DNA of 45,476 nucleotides, from NCBI GenBank assembly GCA_023245335.1, contig JAHFKK010000002.1, forward strand, positions 3,627 through 49,102. The letters run 5' to 3'. This stretch comes from Candidatus Gottesmanbacteria bacterium. GTDB lineage: Bacteria > Patescibacteriota > Microgenomatia > UBA10105 > UBA927. Shown piece by piece: positions 25,178-34,674 of this stretch. The notes beneath the pieces were generated by a model. That model saw only the letters and a list, made by a program, of their open reading frames with translations. It was not told where the DNA came from and did not search any database. The position numbers and the translations under genes are program-made. Numbering within the stretch: position 1 is the stretch's first letter; the number at the start of each line of letters is the position of its first letter.

Positions 25178-26848
25178 TCACTTTCCGGCGTAAAGCCCTT
25201 CAATATAGTTATCGACAACGCTTTTCATGCGCCTCCCGACTGCTGATTCTGTCAGCACCCCTTCCCCAGCAGAGACCGGCTGTCCATCGGGGCCTATAGC
25301 CTCCCCCCCTATCGAGCCAGTGATCTTTTTCGGGAACATCTTCCGGAACTTTTCTTCATCGATCTTCATGATATCGGTAAACATGTAATTGGCCAGAGCA
25401 TTCCGATCAACCGACGAAAATTCGGCATCAATTAGCCCGATAAGCTGCCCCATCATCGTCGCGAATGTAACCCGGCCCTCCATATTTTCGCGTTCTTCCC
25501 GTTCAAGGGCGGAAGACACAGAATTGAAGACAACCCGGTAAGGCTTTTCACCCGGCACAAAAACCTTACCGTATTTGTAAGCGATATGAACATCGAAGAG
25601 GCTTTCCAGGCCAGATAAAACGGCCCGCCTGAGCATATTCGCTTTGATTGCAGCAAGAACAGAGATCCGGAAGAATCCTCCATCTCCAAGGCCCCCTGAC
25701 AGCATTTCCCCGAAACCCAACAGCGCGGGGTCTACCCCCAGCGCCGATCCGAGGCGCTTCACGTGGAAATCAATGTCTGCCAGCCCGTCAAGGTTTGGGT
25801 TTCCTTCCACCGTCGAAATGTCCAACTGCCCCTTGCCATCGCCAAAAATAGGGATGAGATGGTTGATAACGGTCTGCACATATCCACGCCTTAATGATTG
25901 CTTTGCGTTGGCTTGATTCACTTTGTGAATTTGGCCTGTAACGGTGTTCAGGTATTGAGAGGCCCGCTGGGGAGAGAGCTTGCCGGTATGGACGCCGATC
26001 ACTCGTTCAAGGCGCGCCGCGTTTTTTCGGGACATATTTAGCGATAGAATGGCCTCTTGCAGATCCATCCAAGGCGCAAAGGCCGTCTCTATCAGCGATG
26101 TCCCATAGTTTTGGCTCTCAATAACGCTCTCGGACCTGTAATCGTCGTTCGAAATATCGAAGATAGACCCGTCAAGGCGCGGGGGTTCAAATTCGCTTTC
26201 GGCTTTCCATATGGGAATGCGAAAGGCGACAAATTTCCACGGCTCCATCAGCGCGATGTATCCGGCGTTTTGGCTCGGGTTTTGATGCGCCGCCGTGTAA
26301 CCGGCTATCTGCCCAGCCTGTTCGTAAGATCTGATAAATTGCGGATGCGAGTAATAATCAGATCTTACCAGCTCCACGCCTTTACGGTGCTGGCCATAGA
26401 TGCGCGCAAACCACACTCCGTTCAACGCCGCGTTGTAAGCCCAAAATTGAACGTTACGGTTGACCGTTTCCTTGAAGGTGTTGCGAAGATCGATAGTGAT
26501 GGGATCGTCTTTGTCGGACGTTGATTCTATAGAGATAATCTCCCCCGTATCGGACCTTGCGGAAAGAGCATGAGAAATGTGCATTTTTAGGGCTGAATCA
26601 ATGGTGGGGTCATCGGCCATGACCCTGAATATCTTGTATTTCAGTAATCGGTTATTGGGAAGATCGGTAAGCTGATACGAATCCTCGCCGCCTGCCTCTC
26701 CGACAGGCGCTCCCGACAGAAGGGCATCGGCGATAAAGTCCTCGTAGTTGGCGACTGGCGGGATGGAAACGTTGGCATTCGCACCCCGATCTTTCCCCAA
26801 AAAGCCGGGAAACAGCCTTTGCCAAAATGCTGGTTTTTTATCTTCCAT
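25178..26848 (-). CDS. Portal protein
   Basis: FRVMADDPTIDSALKMHISHAL..., MEPWKFVAFRIPIWK, NLDGLADIDFHVKRLGSALGVDPALLGFGE portal-like pattern. Confidence 0.75.
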   Translation of the reverse strand: MEDKKPAFWQRLFPGFLGKDRGANANVSIPPVANYEDFIADALLSGAPVGEAGGEDSYQLTDLPNNRLLKYKIFRVMADDPTIDSALKMHISHALSARSDTGEIISIESTSDKDDPITIDLRNTFKETVNRNVQFWAYNAALNGVWFARIYGQHRKGVELVRSDYYSHPQFIRSYEQAGQIAGYTAAHQNPSQNAGYIALMEPWKFVAFRIPIWKAESEFEPPRLDGSIFDISNDDYRSESVIESQNYGTSLIETAFAPWMDLQEAILSLNMSRKNAARLERVIGVHTGKLSPQRASQYLNTVTGQIHKVNQANAKQSLRRGYVQTVINHLIPIFGDGKGQLDISTVEGNPNLDGLADIDFHVKRLGSALGVDPALLGFGEMLSGGLGDGGFFRISVLAAIKANMLRRAVLSGLESLFDVHIAYKYGKVFVPGEKPYRVVFNSVSSALEREERENMEGRVTFATMMGQLIGLIDAEFSSVDRNALANYMFTDIMKIDEEKFRKMFPKKITGSIGGEAIGPDGQPVSAGEGVLTESAVGRRMKSVVDNYIEGLYAGK

Positions 26849-26938
26849 GGATATGATTAGAAATGATAGCCATGGAAAAGTAAATGATGGAAAAACGAAC
26901 GTTTATGATATAAAAACGAATGTTTGTGAGGAGTGAAA

Positions 26939-26957
26939 AGGGCCGGATGCACGGCCC
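26939..26957 (-). terminator. Hairpin downstream of 26987-27400 gene
   Basis: On - strand GGGCCG-TGCATC-CGGCCC followed by TTTTCAC. Confidence 0.5.
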
Positions 26958-26986
26958 CACACAATAGGCAGAAAACAGGCGGTTGC

Positions 26987-27400
26987 CTACAACAGAACTG
27001 CCATCATTTCCATATCGGGATCGTTGGAGGCAAACTCGATAGTGTCGCCGCCGTCTATTGTCTCCATGGCATGGAACGGGTCATCAAGGAAGTTTTTTGT
27101 CAGCCTCAGCTCTTCATGAACGAAAGCAGCCAGCATATTGAACTCTGGCTTTCCATAATCCAGATCCAATAGCCATGCTTGGTCAATGAAATCGCCGAAG
27201 ATGAGGTCGCCCCGGTCAATAAAGAGCTTCTTTAGGGGCCACCAATAGGGGCCATAGACCCGATAGCGGAGAGGGCTTTCCAGGAGGATTGTCCTCAGAT
27301 TTGCCAAAAACTTCTCCATCCATTGGTCAACCGGCTGATTAGCGGTTGCCTGATCCAAAAGAGGCTGTAAATCTTGCGTCGACGGCTTGTAGATAGTCAT
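26987..27400 (-). CDS. Hypothetical virion-region protein
   Basis: Long ORF collinear with structural genes, RBS AAAGGGAG upstream. Confidence 0.6.
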   Translation of the reverse strand: MTIYKPSTQDLQPLLDQATANQPVDQWMEKFLANLRTILLESPLRYRVYGPYWWPLKKLFIDRGDLIFGDFIDQAWLLDLDYGKPEFNMLAAFVHEELRLTKNFLDDPFHAMETIDGGDTIEFASNDPDMEMMAVLL

Positions 27401-27438
27401 AAAATCTCCCTTTGCGGTAAAATCGCTTTCACCTTTAA

Positions 27439-27467
27439 GAAAGGGCCGCCATCACGGCGGCCCTTTC
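27439..27467. terminator. Strong hairpin terminator after 27485-28285 gene
   Basis: GAAAGGGCCGCC-ATCAC-GGCGGCCCTTTC 12-bp perfect stem. Confidence 0.7.
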
Positions 27468-27484
27468 GTTTTCCTGACAATCGC

Positions 27485-28285
27485 TTAGGCTGCTGCGACA
27501 AGCCCATGCCCTTCGAGTCTTGCAATAACTGCGTTCGCCGCATCCTTAACCCCGTTGACGCCGCTTATGAAATTGTTCATTTCTTCCGCAGACACGAACC
27601 CGTAACCTCCGTTCGTGGCCGTTCCAGAGACCGCCGCACCATCAGCAACATGTGCGCTTGGAGTTGCCACCGCAAGATTTCCTGTCTCATCAAACGTTGC
27701 GATCTTGCCCGTAGGAACCGGATCGACCGGGACCTTCGTCGCAAGGCTGGCCAAGCTCTGGTTGTCAGAACCTGGAGCGTGGGAGTTGGTAACGGCTCCT
27801 TTTACTGCCGCCACAGTTACAGCGTTCGGCCCGCCCGTGTCAAGCCCTTGGTCGGTGCCTTGAGTATGCACCTCGTTTATTTCAAGAGAGGTATTGAGCC
27901 ACACTGCCGCGCCTTCCGTTGCGTCAACACAGCGGTAAACCTCGTGAGGTGATGCCGTCGTGTTTATCCATACGGACCCGACAGAGTACCCCTCCGCCGC
28001 GTCGTTGTCCGCATCCGGTGCAGCCGCGCCCGCATAATTATCCTTCTGAAATGGCATGTATTCAGGAATTACGCCATCCTCGAAGGTCTCGACCGACGTG
28101 ATCTCCATAGCGGGGCGCTTCGCTTGCACCGCCGCCGTAATCGCTACGGCCTGGTCAGCACCGACATCAACCAAAACACCTGCATCACCGACCGCATACC
28201 CTGGCACTTTAAAATCAGCGCCGCGCCCGATGTAGTGCAGGCCCGATGATCCGTGATTTTCAAACTTCAACCTTGTTTTTAACAT
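27485..28285 (-). CDS. Putative virion/decoration protein
   Basis: Ala/Gly/Thr-rich beta-type sequence between terminator and the giant gene; aggaggacaaaa RBS. Confidence 0.5.
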   Translation of the reverse strand: MLKTRLKFENHGSSGLHYIGRGADFKVPGYAVGDAGVLVDVGADQAVAITAAVQAKRPAMEITSVETFEDGVIPEYMPFQKDNYAGAAAPDADNDAAEGYSVGSVWINTTASPHEVYRCVDATEGAAVWLNTSLEINEVHTQGTDQGLDTGGPNAVTVAAVKGAVTNSHAPGSDNQSLASLATKVPVDPVPTGKIATFDETGNLAVATPSAHVADGAAVSGTATNGGYGFVSAEEMNNFISGVNGVKDAANAVIARLEGHGLVAAA

Positions 28286-28299
28286 TCTTTTTGTCCTCC

Positions 28300-31200
28300 T
28301 TACGCTATTAATTCATAGATTGCCTTCAGGTCTGTCGATGAAGGAACATGCCACCACGCCCCTTCAAATGCGTCCCCCGCATCCGAAAAGAACTGAGCCC
28401 CATAACGCGCTTTCAGGATATCTTTCGTCCTGTAAAGCGCCCCGCTTTTCCCATTCCTGTCTTGAAAAAACCACTTTGCAAAGGGTTCTAAAACGGCCCC
28501 CCGCCGCCCCTTGAACCCCGGTAAAGCCATGCCGGTCAGATTTGTTTTGACCGTAATGCCTATCTTTGCAAATGATTCTGCTATATCCTGCGGAATCTCT
28601 TTAAACCTCGGATCGTTTTTCAAGGATTCCTGCGCCGCCTTATCTTGCTCCGATTTCTTGACAGCAACCTCCCTCTCCAGGCTGACCTGTAGATCAATAA
28701 GGTACTGATGCACAATGCCATCTATCTCATCGGTGTTATCGCCAAGCGGGTCCGCTTGTGTGGACGCAAGGCCGGAAACCTCCCTAATAATATCGCCAAG
28801 GCGGGCCTTCCCGTCTACCAGGTCGGAAACAAGCTCATCAACGCTTGAATATCCATACCCGCTTTTTGGGTCTTTTGAATAAGCAGCCCATACCTTTGCG
28901 CACGCCTCGAGTACTTCCGCGTTCGTGGCATTCCTTCCATAGCCGCGAGCGACCTCTTCATATCCATTGCCAAAGAGAGCCTTCATGATACCGCGCATAC
29001 TGTACGTGTCGCCATCGTGCCTTGCTGCGAGGTAGGATTCGCAGATTCCCTTTTTGAAATCTTCGTTTCCGGCCTCCGGATAAATGATAGTTGCGGCTCC
29101 CCCCTCGGTCGATTTGAACGTTGATCCATCAACGATTTGAATTTTCCCATCCTGGCCCCTGACCACATAGGGACTATAGGCGTTCCAGTTGATTTCCTGC
29201 CGATGGTCAAGAAAGGTGTCCTTGTCAATCTTCCCGTCAATGAGAGAGCTATAGTCATGCTGTTCTGACAATGCCCTTTTGAGGTTCAGCTCTTTCTCGG
29301 AATAGGAGACCTTTTTCAGCCCCTTGCTTTCCAGTTTTGCCATACCGCTGGCTAAAAACCAGTTCCAGTCATCGGGTACGCGGTCCAGGTCGCTTGATCT
29401 AATCCGCCCGATAATATCTTCATACTGGAAGGCTCGCCGTACCGCGTCCACGGCAGTAACTCTAATGATTCCGAGCGGTGCATATTCATCCTTATATTCG
29501 TAGCAGTCACCAACAGCGACAACCTTACCGCTCAGGGTCACGCAGGCGTTTTCCGGCTTCTCAATCAGGGCTTCATCAAATGGAAGCTGCCCCTTTTTAG
29601 CCTTTTGTTTCAATAAGCCGGATGTCTGTTTCACCACGGAGGTCAGCTTGACCCTCTTGTCTTCAAAGGTCTGATCCAACATCCCCAGCTTTGTAGTGGA
29701 GTTTTTCAGGGTTTGTTGCTTGTCAATAATCTGACTGCCCAAACGTGCCCGCTCATCGCCTTCGGTAGTCAATCCGCGTTCCTGCAGGCGCTTGATTTCG
29801 GCTTCCAACTCAGGGATTCTTTTTGACAGGCGTTCGCGTTCGGCCTCTTTTACCCCATCAAGCCCGGCAAGGTCAGCGGTCGCCTGCGCAAGCATCTGCA
29901 ATTGGTTTGCAAGGCGTCTGCGTTCTTTTTCCGTCTCTTCCGCCTGCTTTGCAGACAGTCTTTCCAGCCGGCGCTTCTTTGCCGCTTCGGGATCGGCATC
30001 AAGCATGTCCATCATATCGTCTTGGCTCAGAGCATTCGCGTTTTCAGCCGTCGTTTCCGTTCCATTAAAGAGATCCTTCATCCAGTTTGATTTTGCCTTC
30101 AGGATCTCAAGGCGATAGGCATCAAAGGACCCTTTCCCACAGTAATAGTAGATGTGGATCATGGAGGCTTCGTTACCTTGCCTTACTCCACGTCCATTCC
30201 TTTGCTGGATACTCGCAGGCGTCCACGGTAAGGTTAAGTGGTGAATGGCCGTCGTCCCCTTTTGGAGATTTACGCCAACTTCGGCCTTTTTGTTGCAGAT
30301 CACGAACTTGAGCCCCCCGGAATTATAGGCATCGGAAATCTTCTGTAGGGCCGGTCCGTCCGCTTCCTCGGCATTGATAATACCTATCAATTTGGCAATG
30401 GTGGGAATATGATGCACAACGAGGCGCAATATTTTCTGATGCTGCGACTTCTCTTCCGTGAAGATAAGTTGCTTACCATTCGCCTCGAGATCCGTTCTTA
30501 GATTTTCAATCAGCCGTGCATATTTGGGCATGAGCGGGTGCGATACGCTCTCCGACGCGATCCCGTTATCCGGGATGCGATCAACGACAAAGTTTTCATA
30601 TTCTTTCGGAAACACGACAACATAGCTGCCGCCTTCCATTCGCGCCGTTGTTTCGAGCTTTACGGTGATTTCCTGAGCCCGGCCCTTATTTGCCTCGGGA
30701 TCAATGCCCAGGGAATCCATTTCCTCATCATCAAGGACGCGCTTGACCTTGATGGACTCAGGAAGGCTCTTAATCAGGTTATCCACCCTGTCTTTATCTG
30801 GGCCGCCGAAAACGAAGGTCATTGTCTTGTTGTACAGGTCCATGTCGGTAGTAACCCTGTCCATATCCCGGATCACCGAGAACATGCTTTCTTTTTTCTG
30901 GCCCTTTTGCGGCGGCTTTGCTGCCTCCTTCGCCCGCTCACGCAGGTCGGCATAAATCCTTTGCTGTTCTTCGGTCAGCTCGATATCAAGATTAACCTCT
31001 TCATGGGGCGGCATCTTGATTTGATCCGGGAAATCATCGGCGCTTTTCATATTGACATATTTATGGAACATGGTACGCAAGCCATCCAACTGCTTGAATC
31101 CGGTCAGACCGTCCTTGGATTTGATACCTCCGTCAACCATCATCTTATCCACATTCGTTATGTTTCCGAACGTCCTTATGAAGTCGTCAGGCGTGTAAAT

Positions 31201-34200
31201 CCCGTATCTCTCGAACTCTTCCAGCGGACAGACATAGGAAAGCATATTGAATATTTCAAAGGGGCTGTTTGTGACCGGCGTTGCCGACAGCATATAGGCC
31301 CCGCGGCCATTGTTAGAGTCGCGCATGTAGGCCATTTTCATGGTCATATCAAGAGCACGCTTTGCAGGCGGAGCCGTGGGCAGATATGCCACGTCCTGAT
31401 AATGCTCGCCACCCAGCATGTTGTTCTTGAATTCATGGCATTCATCAATGATTACATCGGTGAATCCCATGTCTTCAAAGTAGGGAAGCTCTCCCTTCTT
31501 TGACGTTCCTTCATCGGAAAATTGTTGTTCAAGCCTGGTCTTTGCAACGTCTTCATCATAGGAGATCTTCCGGTCCGCTCCTTTTCCGTCAGCGGGTGGC
31601 GGCATACTTTCGGCAATGACCGCCGCGTGCATCTTTTCGCTTATCAGGGACCGCTGAACCATCTTGTCGGCATAGGCTTTCTTGCTGTTCGGCTTCATGG
31701 GGATCATGCCGAACTTTTCTTTTGTCATAACCACAAGAGAAAAGTTCGCTTGCGGGATCTTCCACATGGCCGCCCAAACGTCTTCCTTGCTGTTTCGCTC
31801 CACAAGAACGTCCTGATATTCGAGCTGCCCCGTAAGGTTGTTTACTTTGGGTTCCCCCTTTTCATCCTTGACCGCTTCCTGTTCGATCTGGCCATCCTTG
31901 CCGACCTTGGGCTCAAAGCCGACAAAGAGCACATCGTTATGATTTCCCAGGAACTTCTTTGATTCGTGATACCAGTTGCCGAGCACTGCTTTCGGAACCG
32001 CAATACAGTTTTTCTTTGATCTGCCGAGCTTCTTATTGTAGGCATAGAGGGCAAGGCCAGAATAGGTTTTTCCGAGCCCCACGTTATGAGCAAGAATGCC
32101 GCGCCCCTCTTCTGATAACCGCCTGACAGCCGCGTTTTGATAGCCATGCAGTTTCACCTGGGGCGAAACATCCGTCATGCCTAAATCAGCATCCTCATAA
32201 TCAAAGGGCGTGAACCCATTGAATCGCCTATTGTATTGCTCAGTTATTTCATTGATTTCGGTATGCTGCTGCATCCACACATTGAACTGTTCTTCAAGTA
32301 CCCGGCACCGATCCTTGTACTCCTTGATTCGATCCTGAGCATCCTCCCCGGATGACGTGACATTATCGCCATTCAGATACTTGAGGAACTGTTTGGGGAA
32401 TCCGCCTTTGCTATCGTCAATGCCATAGAACCGCGCAAAGGGATTATCGTAATCCTCCTTGAGCTGGTATGATTTGACTATCTTCCCGCTATAGGGATCT
32501 TCCCTTTCAACCTCTTCCAGCTTTCCGTATGACAGGTGCGGATAGCCATTTTCCTTGAGAAAATCGACAACATATTTCTTGCTGAACCACTTTTGCCGCA
32601 TATCGAAAGAGATATCTTCCGGGTTTGTTGTCTTTCGCCGGCGCATGATCTCATCGATCTGCTTAGCGTACTTTTCCTTGATCCGATCATCGGTCTCCCC
32701 GGCCAGGGCGCCACTCATTGCCTGAATTTTGGGGTAAATATCGCCTACAGTATAGCGCCCCATCGGGACAATGAAGCCATCCGGAGTAATCGCAAGCGCG
32801 TCATCGTCGGCAAGATCGGCAAGGGATTTGATTTCACGTTTCCCGGTATAGAGCTTTTGGATATCTTCAAGCTCTATTTGCTGAATGCCTTCCCGGACAA
32901 AGAGATGTTCAACCAAAGCCTGAAGGTTCGTAGAATCAAACTCCAAGGTCCGGCCCGATCCGTCCATATTCCCGGCAAGGAGGTCGGAAAAGTGGCCCTT
33001 CTCATCGACTGCGTTCTTGAAAAGGCCAAACATCTTTGACGTTTCGCCGGTTATCAGCAATCCCTTGTTGTTTTTGGGGTGCCCGTAAGTGTCTATTTCC
33101 TTGGAAACAAGCTCTTGCAGCTCAATGCGGTCCGCGTCTTCGGCTGTGCCATCGTTGACGGAATTCTGATAGCGGGCGATCATACCGCCAATGATAGAGC
33201 CACGGAATATTTGTTCCTGATATTCCTCTTTTGGCTGACTCATGGCAAACTCAATGGAGGCTTTCTGCAGGGGCGTCAAGAATTCGGGAAACGCCTTGAA
33301 GACGGAAAAGAGTTGCTTTGCAGACAGCACCAACGCACCCTTTGGCGACGATAGAACCGCCTTCAATTCGTCCAGAGATCCCGCGCCATATTTCTCCTTG
33401 TCGATACTCATCGACGTATCGTTGATCTTGATCACCCGGGACCACGCGCCGTCTTTCAATTCATGTTCAGTCCCGTTGATGATCTTTCTATCTCCCTCCG
33501 CGTAGTTTCTGACGATGGGATCCGCAGCGTCAAGAAGCCCCCAGTTGATACGCGAATCGAACCGCTGAGCAAGGCGGGCCTTCAAGGTGGCGCTGTCAAT
33601 GTCGCCATCAACAATCTCCCGGCTCCATCGGTCCCCTTCTACTTTCGGGACCCACTTGCCCATGATAAAGGGCCGCCCCTCGCCAAGCCAGTATTGACCG
33701 CTTACGAATTCATCCCACACGACATTTGCGGCCTTCATGGTGTCAAAAGGAATGGTGTCGATCTTTTCCAGGAAATCTTTCGGATGCTTCCTAAAAACGA
33801 CGATATCCACAACGGTATCAGTGCCCTGAGCGCCAAACGTTTTGGAGGGCAGTTTATGGGCTCCCAGGAATTCAGCCTTTTTACTGACTGCGATTCTGAA
33901 TTTCTCCCATGGTCCACCCTTAGCACCTACGATATTGATAGGAACAACGAGGCAGCAAAGGCCGCCCGGCTTTGTTTTGTCCAGGGCTCTCAGGATAAAA
34001 TAACGCTCTATCCTCTTTTCATCCTTGTAATCCGGGTCATCGTGAGCGCTTGCGCCACGTGCGTTCCCGAAAGGAACATTGCCGACAACGGCGTCAAAGG
34101 TTTCGTCAGGCGTCTCCATAACCGTCTTTTCAAAGGACTGATTCTTGATCAGATCGCCCGGGTTGAGAAGTTGTGCGACCCTTGAACCGACCGGATCAAG

Positions 34201-34674
34201 TTCGGCGCCGGTGATGATTGCCCCTTTCGGTTTCGTTGCCGAAAAGACGCCCGCACCTGTGCATGGGTCCAAGACGTTCCCATTCTGGAATCCGTTGGCC
34301 GTCATGCCGTCCCACAGACCTTCGGCAACATAAGTTGGCGTGTAGTATTCAAACTGAGAGTTTTCAGTAAGACCGCCCCTGCCGGAATACTGTTTGAGGG
34401 TCTCCCTGTCCTTGTCTGTCAGGTTTCCTGGGTCCTTCACGCGATCTATGATTTCGCGAGCTTGCTCGTTTAACCGCTCACGCGCCTTGATCCCTTTGAC
34501 TTTCAGGCCGTAGTCAGATCCCTCGTCCTTATAATCATTCGGATCTTTCGGCGGTTCCTGTCCAGGGACATTATCCAGATCAAAAAGCGTCTTGATAATC
34601 GCCGCGATATCGAAGAAGTTGCTTGCCGCTTGAATTTTAGATTTCCAATCCGGGACGGCTCTTTCAAAAATCAT
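28300..34674 (-). CDS. P1 DarB-like giant N6-adenine methyltransferase plus SNF2-type helicase (antirestriction-like)
   Basis: MTase motif DAVVGNVPFGNARG; helicase HNVGLGKTYSGLAL, VIIDECHEFKN, MLSATPVTNSP, QQRNGRGVRQG. Confidence 0.8.
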   Translation of the reverse strand: MIFERAVPDWKSKIQAASNFFDIAAIIKTLFDLDNVPGQEPPKDPNDYKDEGSDYGLKVKGIKARERLNEQAREIIDRVKDPGNLTDKDRETLKQYSGRGGLTENSQFEYYTPTYVAEGLWDGMTANGFQNGNVLDPCTGAGVFSATKPKGAIITGAELDPVGSRVAQLLNPGDLIKNQSFEKTVMETPDETFDAVVGNVPFGNARGASAHDDPDYKDEKRIERYFILRALDKTKPGGLCCLVVPINIVGAKGGPWEKFRIAVSKKAEFLGAHKLPSKTFGAQGTDTVVDIVVFRKHPKDFLEKIDTIPFDTMKAANVVWDEFVSGQYWLGEGRPFIMGKWVPKVEGDRWSREIVDGDIDSATLKARLAQRFDSRINWGLLDAADPIVRNYAEGDRKIINGTEHELKDGAWSRVIKINDTSMSIDKEKYGAGSLDELKAVLSSPKGALVLSAKQLFSVFKAFPEFLTPLQKASIEFAMSQPKEEYQEQIFRGSIIGGMIARYQNSVNDGTAEDADRIELQELVSKEIDTYGHPKNNKGLLITGETSKMFGLFKNAVDEKGHFSDLLAGNMDGSGRTLEFDSTNLQALVEHLFVREGIQQIELEDIQKLYTGKREIKSLADLADDDALAITPDGFIVPMGRYTVGDIYPKIQAMSGALAGETDDRIKEKYAKQIDEIMRRRKTTNPEDISFDMRQKWFSKKYVVDFLKENGYPHLSYGKLEEVEREDPYSGKIVKSYQLKEDYDNPFARFYGIDDSKGGFPKQFLKYLNGDNVTSSGEDAQDRIKEYKDRCRVLEEQFNVWMQQHTEINEITEQYNRRFNGFTPFDYEDADLGMTDVSPQVKLHGYQNAAVRRLSEEGRGILAHNVGLGKTYSGLALYAYNKKLGRSKKNCIAVPKAVLGNWYHESKKFLGNHNDVLFVGFEPKVGKDGQIEQEAVKDEKGEPKVNNLTGQLEYQDVLVERNSKEDVWAAMWKIPQANFSLVVMTKEKFGMIPMKPNSKKAYADKMVQRSLISEKMHAAVIAESMPPPADGKGADRKISYDEDVAKTRLEQQFSDEGTSKKGELPYFEDMGFTDVIIDECHEFKNNMLGGEHYQDVAYLPTAPPAKRALDMTMKMAYMRDSNNGRGAYMLSATPVTNSPFEIFNMLSYVCPLEEFERYGIYTPDDFIRTFGNITNVDKMMVDGGIKSKDGLTGFKQLDGLRTMFHKYVNMKSADDFPDQIKMPPHEEVNLDIELTEEQQRIYADLRERAKEAAKPPQKGQKKESMFSVIRDMDRVTTDMDLYNKTMTFVFGGPDKDRVDNLIKSLPESIKVKRVLDDEEMDSLGIDPEANKGRAQEITVKLETTARMEGGSYVVVFPKEYENFVVDRIPDNGIASESVSHPLMPKYARLIENLRTDLEANGKQLIFTEEKSQHQKILRLVVHHIPTIAKLIGIINAEEADGPALQKISDAYNSGGLKFVICNKKAEVGVNLQKGTTAIHHLTLPWTPASIQQRNGRGVRQGNEASMIHIYYYCGKGSFDAYRLEILKAKSNWMKDLFNGTETTAENANALSQDDMMDMLDADPEAAKKRRLERLSAKQAEETEKERRRLANQLQMLAQATADLAGLDGVKEAERERLSKRIPELEAEIKRLQERGLTTEGDERARLGSQIIDKQQTLKNSTTKLGMLDQTFEDKRVKLTSVVKQTSGLLKQKAKKGQLPFDEALIEKPENACVTLSGKVVAVGDCYEYKDEYAPLGIIRVTAVDAVRRAFQYEDIIGRIRSSDLDRVPDDWNWFLASGMAKLESKGLKKVSYSEKELNLKRALSEQHDYSSLIDGKIDKDTFLDHRQEINWNAYSPYVVRGQDGKIQIVDGSTFKSTEGGAATIIYPEAGNEDFKKGICESYLAARHDGDTYSMRGIMKALFGNGYEEVARGYGRNATNAEVLEACAKVWAAYSKDPKSGYGYSSVDELVSDLVDGKARLGDIIREVSGLASTQADPLGDNTDEIDGIVHQYLIDLQVSLEREVAVKKSEQDKAAQESLKNDPRFKEIPQDIAESFAKIGITVKTNLTGMALPGFKGRRGAVLEPFAKWFFQDRNGKSGALYRTKDILKARYGAQFFSDAGDAFEGAWWHVPSSTDLKAIYELIA

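Noticed and set aside
29792-31962. Multiple + strand ORFs (up to 321 aa at 30538-31503)
   Set aside because: Antisense to the 2124-aa gene, whose motifs are clear; the + strand products are His/Phe/Ser-rich shadow translations with no recognisable motifs.
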